The notes below the pieces were generated by a model. That model had not been told where the DNA came from and ran no database searches. It saw only the letters and a list, made by a program, of their open reading frames with translations. From Trujillonella endophytica (GTDB lineage Bacteria > Actinomycetota > Actinomycetes > Mycobacteriales > Geodermatophilaceae), in NCBI RefSeq assembly GCF_900110555.1, contig NZ_FOEE01000007.1:211649-275648 (forward strand): 64,000 bases of DNA, in the 5' to 3' direction. Position numbers and translations under genes: made by a program. Shown here one piece after another: positions 9,553 through 19,128 of the stretch (positions are counted from its first letter, which is position 1; each line of letters starts with the position of its first letter).

Positions 9553-9853
9553 TCGACGCGGACGAAGTTAGGTGGGTCGCGAGGGGCGCTACAAGCACCG
9601 CCCCCGGCCCGGCGTGTCGCATCGGCGCGATCTCATCGATCCCCTACGACCCGTTGGTCACATCAGCACCACTGATCGTGACGACCCGCGGTTGATCCGT
9701 CTCAGGTCCGGCTTGACCTGCCCGACCCGCCGAAGCGCCGGCCCGCGCAGATCCTTTTCCGGTCCGGGCGTGTCGGGAGTCGCCTGCGTGTCGCCGTGAC
9801 CGCCCCTCGGAACGGGTCGGAGGCGCCGCGCGACGGGCTGTGACCGGAACCGT

Positions 9854-9922
9854 GCAGAAGCGCGGAATTGCGCGGTGCAGAAGCGCGAAGTTGCCCCGGG
9901 CAGAAGCGCGGAATTGCCCGGA
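9854..9922. repeat. Three tandem 23-bp repeats between ftsQ and ftsZ
   Basis: GCAGAAGCGCGGAATTGC or a one-to-two-base variant begins at 9854, 9877 and 9900, an exact 23-bp period. The copies lie about 360-430 bp upstream of the ftsZ start and about 40 bp after the ftsQ stop. The rest of this gap (9523-9853) contains no convincing gene. Confidence 0.85.
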
Positions 9923-9960
9923 TCGGGGCGGGGCCGGCGGGGCGGTCGGGACGGCGCGCG

Positions 9961-10746
9961 TCAGCGGAGGACGACGGCGTCGGGCGTGCTGACGTCGATC
10001 GTCGCGGCCGGGTCCAGGGCCCCGGCGGCGACCTGGTCGAGCAGGGCGACCAGCACGTCGGCCTTCTCGGCGGAGTCCGCCGCGGTTCCCCACAGCACGG
10101 TCGTCCCATCGGTGAGCACCAGCGTCACGTCGTTGCCCGAGCGCGCCGCGACGGCGCCGACCCGGGCGCGCACGTCGCGGGGCAGCTCCACCAGCGCGGC
10201 CAGCCCGGCGCGCGTCGCCGCGTCCTCGGGTCCCGGGGTGGCGACCTCCAGCGGCACCACGCCGTCCGGGGCCTCGCCGGTGACGGTGTCGAACAACACA
10301 CCCCCGGCGTCCACCAGCGAGCGGGTGCCCGCCTGCTCCACCACGGCGACCGGCACGCGCTCCTCGACGGTGATCACCACCGTCTGCGGCCAGCCGCGGG
10401 TCACCTGCACCGAGGCCACCTGGGGCAGCCGGGCGACGCGGGCGGCAGCGGCGTCGACGTCGACCCGCAGCAGCGGCGTCCCCTCGGCCACACCGGCGGC
10501 GGCGCGGACCTGGTCCGCGGTCAGCGAGCCGGCGCCGTCCACCCGAACGGTCGACACGGCCAGCAACGGGCTCCCCCACACCACCCACACCGCGACGGCG
10601 ACGGCGGTGACGGCGAGCCCGATGCGGATCACCAGCCGGCGGCGCGGGTCGGCCGGGCGGGAGGGGCGCGGCGTCCGCGCGGGGCGACGGGCGGCCTCGG
10701 GCGGCGTCCCGCGCAGCCGGTCGCGGGTGGTGGCGGCGCGGCTCAC
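9961..10746 (-). CDS. ftsQ: Cell division protein FtsQ
   Basis: Bitopic divisome protein linking FtsB/FtsL to the ring. The 261-aa product has a basic, Pro/Arg-rich cytoplasmic tail and a single membrane helix near residues 50-70 (LVIRIGLAVTAVAVAVWVVW). A POTRA domain follows (VSTVRVDGAGSLTADQVRAA), then the FtsQ beta domain. The N-terminal ATG overlaps the murC stop by four bases, so translation is probably coupled. No terminator is obvious before the repeats that follow. Confidence 0.93.
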   Translation of the reverse strand: MSRAATTRDRLRGTPPEAARRPARTPRPSRPADPRRRLVIRIGLAVTAVAVAVWVVWGSPLLAVSTVRVDGAGSLTADQVRAAAGVAEGTPLLRVDVDAAAARVARLPQVASVQVTRGWPQTVVITVEERVPVAVVEQAGTRSLVDAGGVLFDTVTGEAPDGVVPLEVATPGPEDAATRAGLAALVELPRDVRARVGAVAARSGNDVTLVLTDGTTVLWGTAADSAEKADVLVALLDQVAAGALDPAATIDVSTPDAVVLR

Positions 10747-12206
10747 CGGTCCGCGGCCGGGTCGTCGGGACCCGGGGCCTGCTCCGCCTCCCGCGCGGCC
10801 AGCGCCGCGAGTACCTCGGGGCCGACCATCGAGACGTTGCCGGCGCCCATGGTGATCACGAGGTCACCGGGCCGGGCGCGCCCGGCCAGGGCCGGCGCGG
10901 TGGCCGACCACGAGGGCTCGAAGTGCACCCGGCCCGCCGGCAGCGGCACCGCGGAGGCGACCATCGCCCCGGTCACGCCGGGCACCGGGTCCTCGCGGGC
11001 GCCGTAGACGTCCATGACCACGACCTCGTCGGCCAGCCCCAGCGCCTCGCCGAACCCGGCCGCGAACTCCCGGGTGCGGCTGTAGAGGTGCGGCTGGAAG
11101 GCGACGACGACGCGCCCCTCCCCCGCCACCGCCCGGGCGGCATGCAGCTGGGCGCGCACCTCCGTGGGGTGGTGGGCGTAGTCGTCGTAGACGCGGACCC
11201 CGCCGGCGACGCCCTTGAGCTCGAACCGGCGGTGCACGCCGCCGAACCGGCCCAGCCCGCCGATCAGCTCCGCCGCGGGCAGCCCGAGCTCCAGGCCGGC
11301 GAGCAGCGCGGCCGCGCTGTTGCGGGCCATGTGCTCCCCCGGCAGCCGGATGCTGACGCGTCCCAGCGGCTCGCCGTCCAGGACCGCCGTCCAGCTGGTC
11401 GTCTCGCTGCCGACCTCGATGTCGACCAGGCGCAGGTCCGCGTCCGCGGCGGTGCCGTAGGTCCGCACCCGGGCCGTCACGGGCACCCCGCGCAGCCGCG
11501 CGGACCCGGGGTCGTCGGCGCACAGGACCACGAAGCCGTCGGGGTCGACCGTGCCGAGGAACCGGTCGAAGGCCTCCTCCACGGCGGCCAGGTCGCCGTA
11601 GTTGTCCAGGTGGTCGGCCTCCACGTTGGTCACGATCGCGCCGTGCGGGGCCAGCAGCAGGAACGAGCGGTCGCTCTCGTCGGCCTCGGCCACGAAGACG
11701 TCGCCCTCGCCCGCATGGGCGTTGCTGCCCGACTCGTTGAGGTCGCCGCCGATCGCGAAGGACGGGTCCACGCCGCAGGCCTGCACGGCGACGGTGAGCA
11801 TCGACGTGGTCGAGGTCTTGCCGTGCGTGCCGGCGACCGCGACGCTGCGCCGGCCGGCCATGACGGCGGCCAGCGCCACCGCCCGGGGCAGCACGCGCAG
11901 CCCGCGCTCGCGGGCGGCGGCGAGCTCCGGGTTGTCCTCCCGGATCGCGGTGGAGACGACGACGGTGTCGGCGTCGCCGAGGTTCTCCCCGGCGTGCCCC
12001 AGCGCCACCCGCGCGCCCAGCGCCCGCAGCGCCAGCAGCGTCGGGGTGTCCCGCCGGTCGCTGCCCGAGACCCGGACGCCGCGGGCCAGCATGATGCGGG
12101 CGATGCCGCTCATGCCGGCGCCGCCGATGCCGACGAAGTGCACCGCGCCCAGGTCGGCCAGCGCGGGAATGGGGTCCTTCCAGGCGGCCACCGCCGCGGC
12201 GCTCAC
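10743..12206 (-). CDS. murC: UDP-N-acetylmuramate--L-alanine ligase
   Basis: Adds L-Ala to UDP-MurNAc in the cytoplasm, the first peptide step of peptidoglycan precursor synthesis. The 487-aa product has the N-terminal Rossmann motif [18 protein letters not shown], the ATP-binding P-loop [12 protein letters not shown], and the central-domain motifs EADESDRSF and [10 protein letters not shown]. The C-terminal ligase domain contains [11 protein letters not shown]. It overlaps murG upstream and ftsQ downstream by four bases each. Confidence 0.97.
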   Translation of the reverse strand: MSAAAVAAWKDPIPALADLGAVHFVGIGGAGMSGIARIMLARGVRVSGSDRRDTPTLLALRALGARVALGHAGENLGDADTVVVSTAIREDNPELAAARERGLRVLPRAVALAAVMAGRRSVAVAGTHGKTSTTSMLTVAVQACGVDPSFAIGGDLNESGSNAHAGEGDVFVAEADESDRSFLLLAPHGAIVTNVEADHLDNYGDLAAVEEAFDRFLGTVDPDGFVVLCADDPGSARLRGVPVTARVRTYGTAADADLRLVDIEVGSETTSWTAVLDGEPLGRVSIRLPGEHMARNSAAALLAGLELGLPAAELIGGLGRFGGVHRRFELKGVAGGVRVYDDYAHHPTEVRAQLHAARAVAGEGRVVVAFQPHLYSRTREFAAGFGEALGLADEVVVMDVYGAREDPVPGVTGAMVASAVPLPAGRVHFEPSWSATAPALAGRARPGDLVITMGAGNVSMVGPEVLAALAAREAEQAPGPDDPAADR

Positions 12207-13363
12207 GGCGCGCCCCCGGGGCCCGCGGCGCCGGCCACCTCGAGCACGATGTCGGCCAGCCGCTCGTCGGCGTCGGGCACGCCGACCGCGGCCGCGTGCG
12301 CGGCGTAGGCGGCCAGGGCCGACGGCTCGGTGAGCAGCGGGACGAGGTGCTCGGCGATCCAGCCCGAGGAGAGCTCGGCGTCCTCCACCAGCACCCCTCC
12401 CCCGGCGTCGACCACGGGCAGCGCGTTGCGGCGCTGCTCGCCGTTGCCGATGGGCAGCGGCACGAACGCCGCGGGCAGGCCGACGGCCGACAGCTCGGCG
12501 ACGGTCACCGCCCCCGCCCGGCAGAGTGCCAGGTCCGCGGCGGCGTAGGCGAGGTCCATGCGCTCCAGGTAGTCGACGACGACGTACGGCGCCTGACCCG
12601 CCGCGCGGGCCGGCACCGTCACGTCGGTGTTCTTGGGGCCGCGGGCGTGCAGGACCTGGATCCCGGCGGCGGTGAGCGCGTCGGCGACCCCGGCCGCGGC
12701 GCGGTTGAGCGACGCGGCGCCCTGGGAGCCGCCGAACACCAGCAGCGTCGGCCGGTCGGCGTCCAGTCCGAAGGCGGCCCGGGCCTCTGCCCGCCGCGCC
12801 GGGCGGTCCAGCGAGCTGATCGCCGTCCGCAGGGGCATGCCCACGTGCTCGGCCCGGCGCAGCGGCGTGCCGGGGACGGTGACGGCCACCCGCGCCGCGA
12901 TGCGCGCCCCGATGCGGTTGGCGAGGCCCGGCAGGGCGTTCTGCTCGTGCACGACGACCGGGGTCCCGGACCGCTCCGACCGCCCCCGCCGCCCCCGGGC
13001 GGCCAGGTAGGCCGGCAGCGCGACGTACCCGCCGAACCCGACGACGACGTCGGCGCCGAGGTCGTCCAGGAGCCCGCGCGTCTCCCGGACCGCCCCGATC
13101 AGCCGCCCAGGCACGCGGAGCAGGTCGAGGGTGGGCCTGCGCGGCAGCGGGACCGGCGGGATCAGCCGCAGGTCGTAGCCGCGGGCCGGCACCAGCCGGG
13201 TCTCCATCCCCCGCGCGGTGCCCAGGCAGGTGATCCGGATCCCGCCGGGCACCGCGCCCGCGCGGCGCAGCAGGGCGTCGGCGAGGGCGAGCATCGGCTC
13301 GATGTGCCCGCCGGTGCCGCCGCCGGCCAGGACGACGCCGACCGGTCCGCCGGCCGCGCTCAC
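12203..13363 (-). CDS. murG: UDP-GlcNAc:lipid I N-acetylglucosaminyltransferase
   Basis: Converts lipid I to lipid II on the inner face of the membrane. The 386-aa product is a GT-B fold enzyme with the N-terminal glycine loop [18 protein letters not shown] and the second glycine-rich loop [14 protein letters not shown]. The acceptor-side motifs [12 protein letters not shown] and the donor-site [13 protein letters not shown] are present. The GTG at 13363 overlaps the ftsW stop as GTGA. The longer frame running to 14788 is an out-of-frame shadow of ftsW. Confidence 0.96.
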   Translation of the reverse strand: MSAAGGPVGVVLAGGGTGGHIEPMLALADALLRRAGAVPGGIRITCLGTARGMETRLVPARGYDLRLIPPVPLPRRPTLDLLRVPGRLIGAVRETRGLLDDLGADVVVGFGGYVALPAYLAARGRRGRSERSGTPVVVHEQNALPGLANRIGARIAARVAVTVPGTPLRRAEHVGMPLRTAISSLDRPARRAEARAAFGLDADRPTLLVFGGSQGAASLNRAAAGVADALTAAGIQVLHARGPKNTDVTVPARAAGQAPYVVVDYLERMDLAYAAADLALCRAGAVTVAELSAVGLPAAFVPLPIGNGEQRRNALPVVDAGGGVLVEDAELSSGWIAEHLVPLLTEPSALAAYAAHAAAVGVPDADERLADIVLEVAGAAGPGGAP

Positions 13364-14904
13364 CGGGGCCGCCGGGGGGCGTCGGGCGCCGCGGCGCGGG
13401 CCCGCGGCGGTGGCTGCCGGCGGGCCTCGCCGGCGCGGGACCGGTCGGCCGGACCGCGCCGCTCGCGGGGCACCGGGCCCCGGTCGCGGGGCGGGCGGGT
13501 GCCGGCGTCCGCGGGCGCGGGGACGCGCACGACCGTCCGCCCGGCGGAGCCCCGGTCGGGGCCGGCGGGGCGGGCCTCGGGGGCCGGGCGGCGCCGGCTG
13601 CGCGAGCGGACCGGGTCGACGGCGTGCGCCGGCACCGGCAGCAGCAGCCGCGCCAGCCGGCCGGCCCGGCGCTGCCGCTGGTACTCGATCGCGTCGGGCT
13701 CGGAGCGCGCGAAGCGGATGAGCAGGCCGACGATGAACAGCGTGAGCACCAGCGACGTGCCGCCGGCGGACACCAGCGGCAGCGTCACCCCGGTGACCGG
13801 ACCCAGACCCACCACGTACCCCATGTTCATCGCCGCCTGGCCGACCAGCCACACGGTGATGGCGACGCAGGCCAGTTGCACGAACCGGTCCGCCGAGCGC
13901 CGGGCGATGCGGAACCCCGCGTAGGCCAGCACCCCGTACAGGGTGATCACGACCAGGCAGCCGAGGAAGCCCATCTCCTCGCCGATGATCGCGAAGATGT
14001 AGTCCGACTCCGCCTCGGGCAGCAGGTTCCACTTCATGGCGCTGTTGCCCAGACCCACGCCCCAGAAGCCGCCGGTGGCGAGGGCGTAGAAGCCGCGGAT
14101 GGCCTGGAACCCGGAGTCGGTGGGGTCGGCCTCGGGGTTCAGGAACGAGGTCCAGCGCTCCAGCCGGTAGGCCGAGGTGGTGACGAGCAGGAGCACCCCG
14201 GCGACGCCGATCGCGCCCAGGCCGGCCCAGACCCGCCAGGGCGCGCCGGCGGCGAGCAGCAGGCCGGCGAGGACCAGGCCCATCGTCACCGTCGCGCCGA
14301 AGTCCGGCTCGAGCATGAGCAGCCCGCAGATGACCACGAACACCGGCAGCAGCGGCACGAGCAGGCTCGGGACGGTGAGGTAGCTCGCCCGCAGCGCGAG
14401 GACGTGCGCCCCCCACAGCGCGAAGACGAGCTTGCCCGCCTCCGACGGCTGGAAGTTGGTGAAGCCCAGGTCGAACCAGGCCCGCGAGCCGTTGAGCTCG
14501 GTGCCGATCCCGGGGACGGCGACCAGCAGCAGCAGCGCCAGCACGGCGAGCAGCGCGATCGGCGCCCAGCGCCGCAGCACCGCGGTCGGCAGCCGCACCG
14601 CGACCAGGAGGGCGACCAGGCCGATCAGGGCGAACACCACCTGCTCGACGCCCGGCCGCCAGGCGGGCTGGTCGGCGAGCGCGGCCTCGATGGCCGAGGC
14701 GGAGAACACCATGACCAGGCCGATGGCCAGCAGCATCCCGGCCGCGCCGATGACCAGGTGGCAGCTGGTCATCGGTCCGTCGAGCCACGGCGGCAGCGCG
14801 AGGGTGCGCCCGCGGCCGGCGGCCCGGCCGCCGCGCGCGGGGGGCTCGGTGGCGGACGCCGCGCGGGCGCGGCCGGTCGCGGCCCGACCTGCGGTGGGGT
14901 CCAT
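13360..14904 (-). CDS. ftsW: SEDS-family peptidoglycan glycosyltransferase FtsW
   Basis: Polymerises lipid II at the septum together with FtsI. The 514-aa product has a basic cytoplasmic N-terminus, about ten membrane helices and the SEDS signatures [27 protein letters not shown] and [12 protein letters not shown]. The C-terminal tail of about 110 residues is unusually rich in Arg, Pro and Ala. CACGAT lies six bases before the ATG, so a start of transcription here is plausible. The 92-bp gap to mraY is the only break in this part of the cluster and is where murD would normally be. Confidence 0.95.
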   Translation of the reverse strand: MDPTAGRAATGRARAASATEPPARGGRAAGRGRTLALPPWLDGPMTSCHLVIGAAGMLLAIGLVMVFSASAIEAALADQPAWRPGVEQVVFALIGLVALLVAVRLPTAVLRRWAPIALLAVLALLLLVAVPGIGTELNGSRAWFDLGFTNFQPSEAGKLVFALWGAHVLALRASYLTVPSLLVPLLPVFVVICGLLMLEPDFGATVTMGLVLAGLLLAAGAPWRVWAGLGAIGVAGVLLLVTTSAYRLERWTSFLNPEADPTDSGFQAIRGFYALATGGFWGVGLGNSAMKWNLLPEAESDYIFAIIGEEMGFLGCLVVITLYGVLAYAGFRIARRSADRFVQLACVAITVWLVGQAAMNMGYVVGLGPVTGVTLPLVSAGGTSLVLTLFIVGLLIRFARSEPDAIEYQRQRRAGRLARLLLPVPAHAVDPVRSRSRRRPAPEARPAGPDRGSAGRTVVRVPAPADAGTRPPRDRGPVPRERRGPADRSRAGEARRQPPPRARAAAPDAPRRPR

Positions 14905-14996
14905 CCCGCCATCGTGGCCGCTGCGGGACGCCGCGGCGGGGAGCATGCGGGCGTGTCGCGTGGGTGGCGAGTGACCTGCGGGACCCCGGACAGTCC

Positions 14997-16076
14997 TCAC
15001 AGGCCGGTGAACGACAGCCAGTCGGCGTAGAACAGGCCCAGCCCGAAGGCCACGGCCATGCCGGTGACGAGCCAGAACCGCACGATGACGGTGTTCTCCT
15101 GCCAGCCGGCCAGCTCGAAGTGGTGGTGCAGCGGGGCCATCCGGAACACCCGCCGGCGGGTCGCCCGGAAGAAGGCCACCTGGATCACCACCGACAGCGT
15201 CACCGCCACGAAGAGCCCGCCGAGGACGACCAGCAGGAGCTCGGTGCGGGTGACGATCGCCAGCCCCGACAGCAACCCGCCCAGGGCCAGGGAGCCGGTG
15301 TCGCCCATGAAGATCTTGGCCGGGCTGGTGTTCCACCAGAGGAAGCCCAGGCACGCGCCCATGGCCGCGACCGCGACCAGGGTGACGTCCAGCGGGTCGC
15401 GCACCTCGTAGCAGCCCTCGACCGCCGCGGTGGAGCAGTCGTGGGTGAACTGCCAGAACGAGATGACGACGTAGGAGCCGAACACCATCGCCGAGGCGCC
15501 GGCGGCCAGCCCGTCGAGGCCGTCGGTGAGGTTCACCGCGTTGGAGAACCCGGCGATGAACAGGTAGGCCAGGACCACGAACAGGATCGGCCCGAGGGCC
15601 AGCGGCGCGATGTCGCGGACGTAGGACACGAACGTCGAGGCCGGGGTGACGTCGCCGTCGTCCGGGAAGTTCATCGCCAGGATCGCGAAGGTGAGCCCGA
15701 CGACGAGCTGGCCGACCAGCTTGGCGGTCTTGTTCAGCCCGAGGCTGCGCCGGTACCGGATCTTGAGGTAGTCGTCGAGGAAACCGACGGTGCCCAGCCC
15801 CACCATGAGGAACAGCAGCAGCAGCCCGGTCGCGGTGACGCCGCGGCCGGGTTGGCCGAGCAGGAACAGGTGCGCGACCAGGTAGCCGCCGACGGTCGCG
15901 CCGACGATGACGGTGCCGCCCATCGTGGGCGTGCCCTTCTTCGCCAGGTGCGTCTCGGGCCCGTCGTCGCGGATCTCCTGGCCGAAGCCCTTGCGGCGGA
16001 ACAGGTGCACCGCCATCGGCGTGGCCAGGATGGAGAACACCAGGCCGAAGGCGCCGGCGATGAGGACGGACTTCAC
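14997..16076 (-). CDS. mraY: Phospho-N-acetylmuramoyl-pentapeptide transferase
   Basis: Forms lipid I from UDP-MurNAc-pentapeptide and undecaprenyl phosphate in the membrane. The 359-aa product has about ten helices and the family signatures [49 protein letters not shown] and [12 protein letters not shown]. These include the catalytic Asp residues and the HHH magnesium/UDP motif. The GTG at 16076 overlaps the murF stop by four bases. Confidence 0.97.
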   Translation of the reverse strand: MKSVLIAGAFGLVFSILATPMAVHLFRRKGFGQEIRDDGPETHLAKKGTPTMGGTVIVGATVGGYLVAHLFLLGQPGRGVTATGLLLLFLMVGLGTVGFLDDYLKIRYRRSLGLNKTAKLVGQLVVGLTFAILAMNFPDDGDVTPASTFVSYVRDIAPLALGPILFVVLAYLFIAGFSNAVNLTDGLDGLAAGASAMVFGSYVVISFWQFTHDCSTAAVEGCYEVRDPLDVTLVAVAAMGACLGFLWWNTSPAKIFMGDTGSLALGGLLSGLAIVTRTELLLVVLGGLFVAVTLSVVIQVAFFRATRRRVFRMAPLHHHFELAGWQENTVIVRFWLVTGMAVAFGLGLFYADWLSFTGL

Positions 16077-17470
16077 GCGGCCGTCCCCGCGGAGAGCAGA
16101 TCGGCGGCGAGCAGTTCCAGCCCGTAGGCACGGCTGGCCTTGACCAGCACCACGTCGCCGGGCACGAGCACCTCCGTCAGAAGCGCGCGGGCGGCAGCCC
16201 GGTCCGGCACGTGCACCGACCCCTCTCGGTCCCGGGCACCCGCGGCGCGGGCCCCGGTCGCTATCCCTACCGCATCGGGGCCCACGGCAACGATCACATC
16301 GACGCCCGCGGCGACCGCGTCGCGGCCGAGCCGCTCGTGCTCCGCGGCCGCGGCCGGTCCCAGCTCCCCCATCGCGCCCAGGACGGCGACGCGGCGGGTG
16401 CCCGCCATCCCGGCCAGCGCGGCGAGCGCGGCCCGCATCGACTCCGGGTTGGCGTTGTAGGCGTCGTTGACCACCACGACGCCGTCCGGCCGGCGGGTGA
16501 CCTCCATCCGCCAGCGGCTGCGCGCCCCGGCGGCCGAGAGCGCGCGCGCCACCGCGGCCGGGGCCATGCCCGCGGCCAGGGCGGCCCCGGCGGCGGACAG
16601 GGCGTTGGCGACCTGGTGCTCGCCGACGACCTGCAGCGCCACGGGGTGCCGCTCGCCGGCTGCGGCGAGGGTGAAGGAGGCCCGGCCCTCGCCGTCGAGC
16701 CGCACGTCGGTGGCGCGCACCTCGGCGTCGTCCGCCCGGCCGGTGGTGAGCACCCGCGCGCGGGTGCGCGGGGCCATGCCGAGCACGCGCGGGTCGTCGG
16801 CGTTCAGGACGGCGGTGCCGTCGGCCGGCAGCGCCTCCACGAGTTCGCCCTTGGCGCGGGCGGTGCCCTCCGGCGAGCCGAACTCGCCCAGGTGCGCGGA
16901 CCCGACGTTGAGGACGACGCCGATCCGTGGCCGGGCCACCGCGCACAGCCGGGCGATGTGGCCGGGCCCGCGCGCGCCCATCTCCAGCACCAGGTAGCGG
17001 GTCGAGGCGTCGGCCGACAGCACCGTGAGCGGCAGGCCGATGTCGTTGTTGAACGAACCCGGCGGGCTGACCGTGGGCCCGGCCTCGGCCAGCACCTGGC
17101 CGAGGAGGTCCTTGGTGGAGGTCTTGCCGGAGGACCCGGTGATGCCCAGCGTCACCAGGCCGTGGCCGACGAGCCGGCCGTGCACCGCGGCGGCGAGGCG
17201 GCCCAGGGCGGCCACGGCGTCGTCGACGACCACGCACGGCAGCGCGTCGTCGGGTCGGGTGGTCAGCGCCCCCGCGGCGCCGGCCGCCGCCGCGGCGACG
17301 AGGAAGTCGTGCCCGTCCACCCGCTCGCCGGGCAGCGCCACGAACAGGTCGCCGGCGGCCACGGTGCGCGAGTCGATGGTCACCGCGCCGGCCACCGGGG
17401 CGTCGGGCGCGCCGCCGGTCAGCCGGCCGCCGACCGCCTCGGCGACCTCCCGCAGCGTCAGGGCGATCAC
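16073..17470 (-). CDS. murF: UDP-MurNAc-tripeptide--D-alanyl-D-alanine ligase
   Basis: Adds D-Ala-D-Ala to the UDP-MurNAc-tripeptide. The 465-aa product has the MurE/MurF N-terminal domain with DSRTVAAGDLFVALPGERVDGHDF, the P-loop LGITGSSGKTSTKDLL, and the central motif FNNDIGLPLTVL. The C-terminal domain contains NDAYNANPESMRAAL, characteristic of MurF. It overlaps murE and mraY by four bases at each end, placing it firmly inside the precursor operon. Confidence 0.97.
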   Translation of the reverse strand: MIALTLREVAEAVGGRLTGGAPDAPVAGAVTIDSRTVAAGDLFVALPGERVDGHDFLVAAAAAGAAGALTTRPDDALPCVVVDDAVAALGRLAAAVHGRLVGHGLVTLGITGSSGKTSTKDLLGQVLAEAGPTVSPPGSFNNDIGLPLTVLSADASTRYLVLEMGARGPGHIARLCAVARPRIGVVLNVGSAHLGEFGSPEGTARAKGELVEALPADGTAVLNADDPRVLGMAPRTRARVLTTGRADDAEVRATDVRLDGEGRASFTLAAAGERHPVALQVVGEHQVANALSAAGAALAAGMAPAAVARALSAAGARSRWRMEVTRRPDGVVVVNDAYNANPESMRAALAALAGMAGTRRVAVLGAMGELGPAAAAEHERLGRDAVAAGVDVIVAVGPDAVGIATGARAAGARDREGSVHVPDRAAARALLTEVLVPGDVVLVKASRAYGLELLAADLLSAGTAA

Positions 17471-19011
17471 GGGGCGCCCACCCGGGTCAGGACCTCGCGC
17501 AGCACCACGCGGTCGTCGAAGGGCGTCACCACACCGGCGACCTCCTGGCCCGTCTCGTGCCCCTTGCCCGCGACCAGCACCGTGTCCCCGGGCCGGGCCC
17601 GCGCGACGGCCTCGGCGATGGCCGCCCGCCGGTCGCCGACCTCCAGGACCGCCGCCCGCCGGCCTGCGGGCACGCCGGCGATCATCGCGGCCCGGATCGC
17701 CGCGGGTTCCTCGGAGCGGGGGTTGTCGTCGGTGACCACGAGCAGGTCGCTGCCCTCGGCGGCGGCGGCACCCATCGCCGGCCGCTTGCCGGGATCGCGG
17801 TCACCGCCGCAGCCCAGCACGGTGATCACCCGGCCGGCGGTGGCGCCACGCAGGGCGTGCAGCGCGGTGGCCACCGCATCGGGGGTGTGGGCGTAGTCGA
17901 CGACGGCGACGAACGGCTGGCCGGCGTCCACCGGCTCCATCCGGCCGGGCACCACGGTGTCGGCGATGCCGCGCAGCGCGGTCTCGACCGGCACGCCGAC
18001 GGCGTCGAGCAGGGCGACGGCGAGCACCGCGTTGGCCACGTTGAACCGCCCGGGCAGCCGCACGCGGGCGGGCCAGGTGCGGCCGCCGGGACCGCGCAGG
18101 GTGAAGGCGGAGCCTCCGTCGGGAGCGACGGTGACGTCCGACGCGGTCCAGTCCGCGGGGTGCTCGCCGGAGCTCGCCACGGTCACGGGGCGCCGTCCCT
18201 CGAGCATGCCCGTCAGCCGGCGGCCGTGGGCGTCGTCGACGTCGACCACCTCGACGCCGGCGCGGCCGTCGAACAGCAGCGCCTTGGCGAGGAAGTAGTC
18301 CTCGAGGTCGCGGTGGAAGTCCAGGTGGTCCTGGCTGAGGTTGGTGAAGCCGGCCGCGGTGAAGGGCACGCCGCCGACGCGGCCGAGCACGAGCGCGTGG
18401 CTGGACACCTCCATGACGACGACCTCGACGCCGGACGCGGCCATGCCGGCCAGCAGGGCGTGCAGGACCGGCGCCTCGGGGGTGGTCCGGGCGCTGGGGA
18501 GGGCGGTCGGCTCGGCGCCGGGGAGGCGGGTCCGGGTCTGCACCGTGCCGATCAGCCCGGTGCCGCGGCCGGCGGCGGCCAGCCCGGCCTCGACCAGGTA
18601 GGCCGTCGTCGTCTTGCCGTTGGTGCCGGTGATGCCGACGACCTGCATCCGGCGGGCCGGCTCGCCGTACACCCGGGCGGCCACCGCGCCGAGCACGGCG
18701 CGGGGGTCGTCGACGACCAGGACCGGCAGCGCGGGATCGGTCACCGCCGCGTGGCCGGCGGGGTCGGTGAGCACCGCGACGGCCCCGGCGGCCAGGGCGT
18801 CGGCCAGGTAGGCCGCCCCGTGGGTGCGGGCACCCGGCAGCGCGGCGTAGAGGTCACCGGCGTGCACGTCGGTGGAGGCGAGCGTGACGCCGGTGACCGT
18901 CGTCGCCGGATCGCCCTGCACGGGGGCGCCGACGAGGTCGGCCAGCTCGGCGAGGGACAGCGGCGCGGTGCCCGCGGGCCGGGGCGCCGCCCCGGGCGCG
19001 GTCGGGGTCAC
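17467..19011 (-). CDS. murE: UDP-MurNAc-L-Ala-D-Glu--meso-diaminopimelate ligase
   Basis: Adds the third residue of the stem peptide. The 514-aa product has the N-terminal motif VTLASTDVHAGDLYAALPG, the P-loop GITGTNGKTTTAYLVEAG and the metal-site region NLSQDHLDFH. The substrate-selecting tetrapeptide DNPR in VTDDNPRSEEPAAI indicates meso-diaminopimelate rather than lysine. A 117-bp gap separates it from ftsI upstream; no hairpin or promoter is evident there. It overlaps murF by four bases. Confidence 0.97.
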   Translation of the reverse strand: MTPTAPGAAPRPAGTAPLSLAELADLVGAPVQGDPATTVTGVTLASTDVHAGDLYAALPGARTHGAAYLADALAAGAVAVLTDPAGHAAVTDPALPVLVVDDPRAVLGAVAARVYGEPARRMQVVGITGTNGKTTTAYLVEAGLAAAGRGTGLIGTVQTRTRLPGAEPTALPSARTTPEAPVLHALLAGMAASGVEVVVMEVSSHALVLGRVGGVPFTAAGFTNLSQDHLDFHRDLEDYFLAKALLFDGRAGVEVVDVDDAHGRRLTGMLEGRRPVTVASSGEHPADWTASDVTVAPDGGSAFTLRGPGGRTWPARVRLPGRFNVANAVLAVALLDAVGVPVETALRGIADTVVPGRMEPVDAGQPFVAVVDYAHTPDAVATALHALRGATAGRVITVLGCGGDRDPGKRPAMGAAAAEGSDLLVVTDDNPRSEEPAAIRAAMIAGVPAGRRAAVLEVGDRRAAIAEAVARARPGDTVLVAGKGHETGQEVAGVVTPFDDRVVLREVLTRVGAP

Positions 19012-19128
19012 GGGGCTCCAATCTACCGGCGATCACGACGAGACCCGCGCACGGCACGGAAGGCTCGAGCGGCTCCCGTGCAGCGCCCCGCGCCGCGCGG
19101 AGCGTGGCGTGGGGGGCACGGGGGTCCT

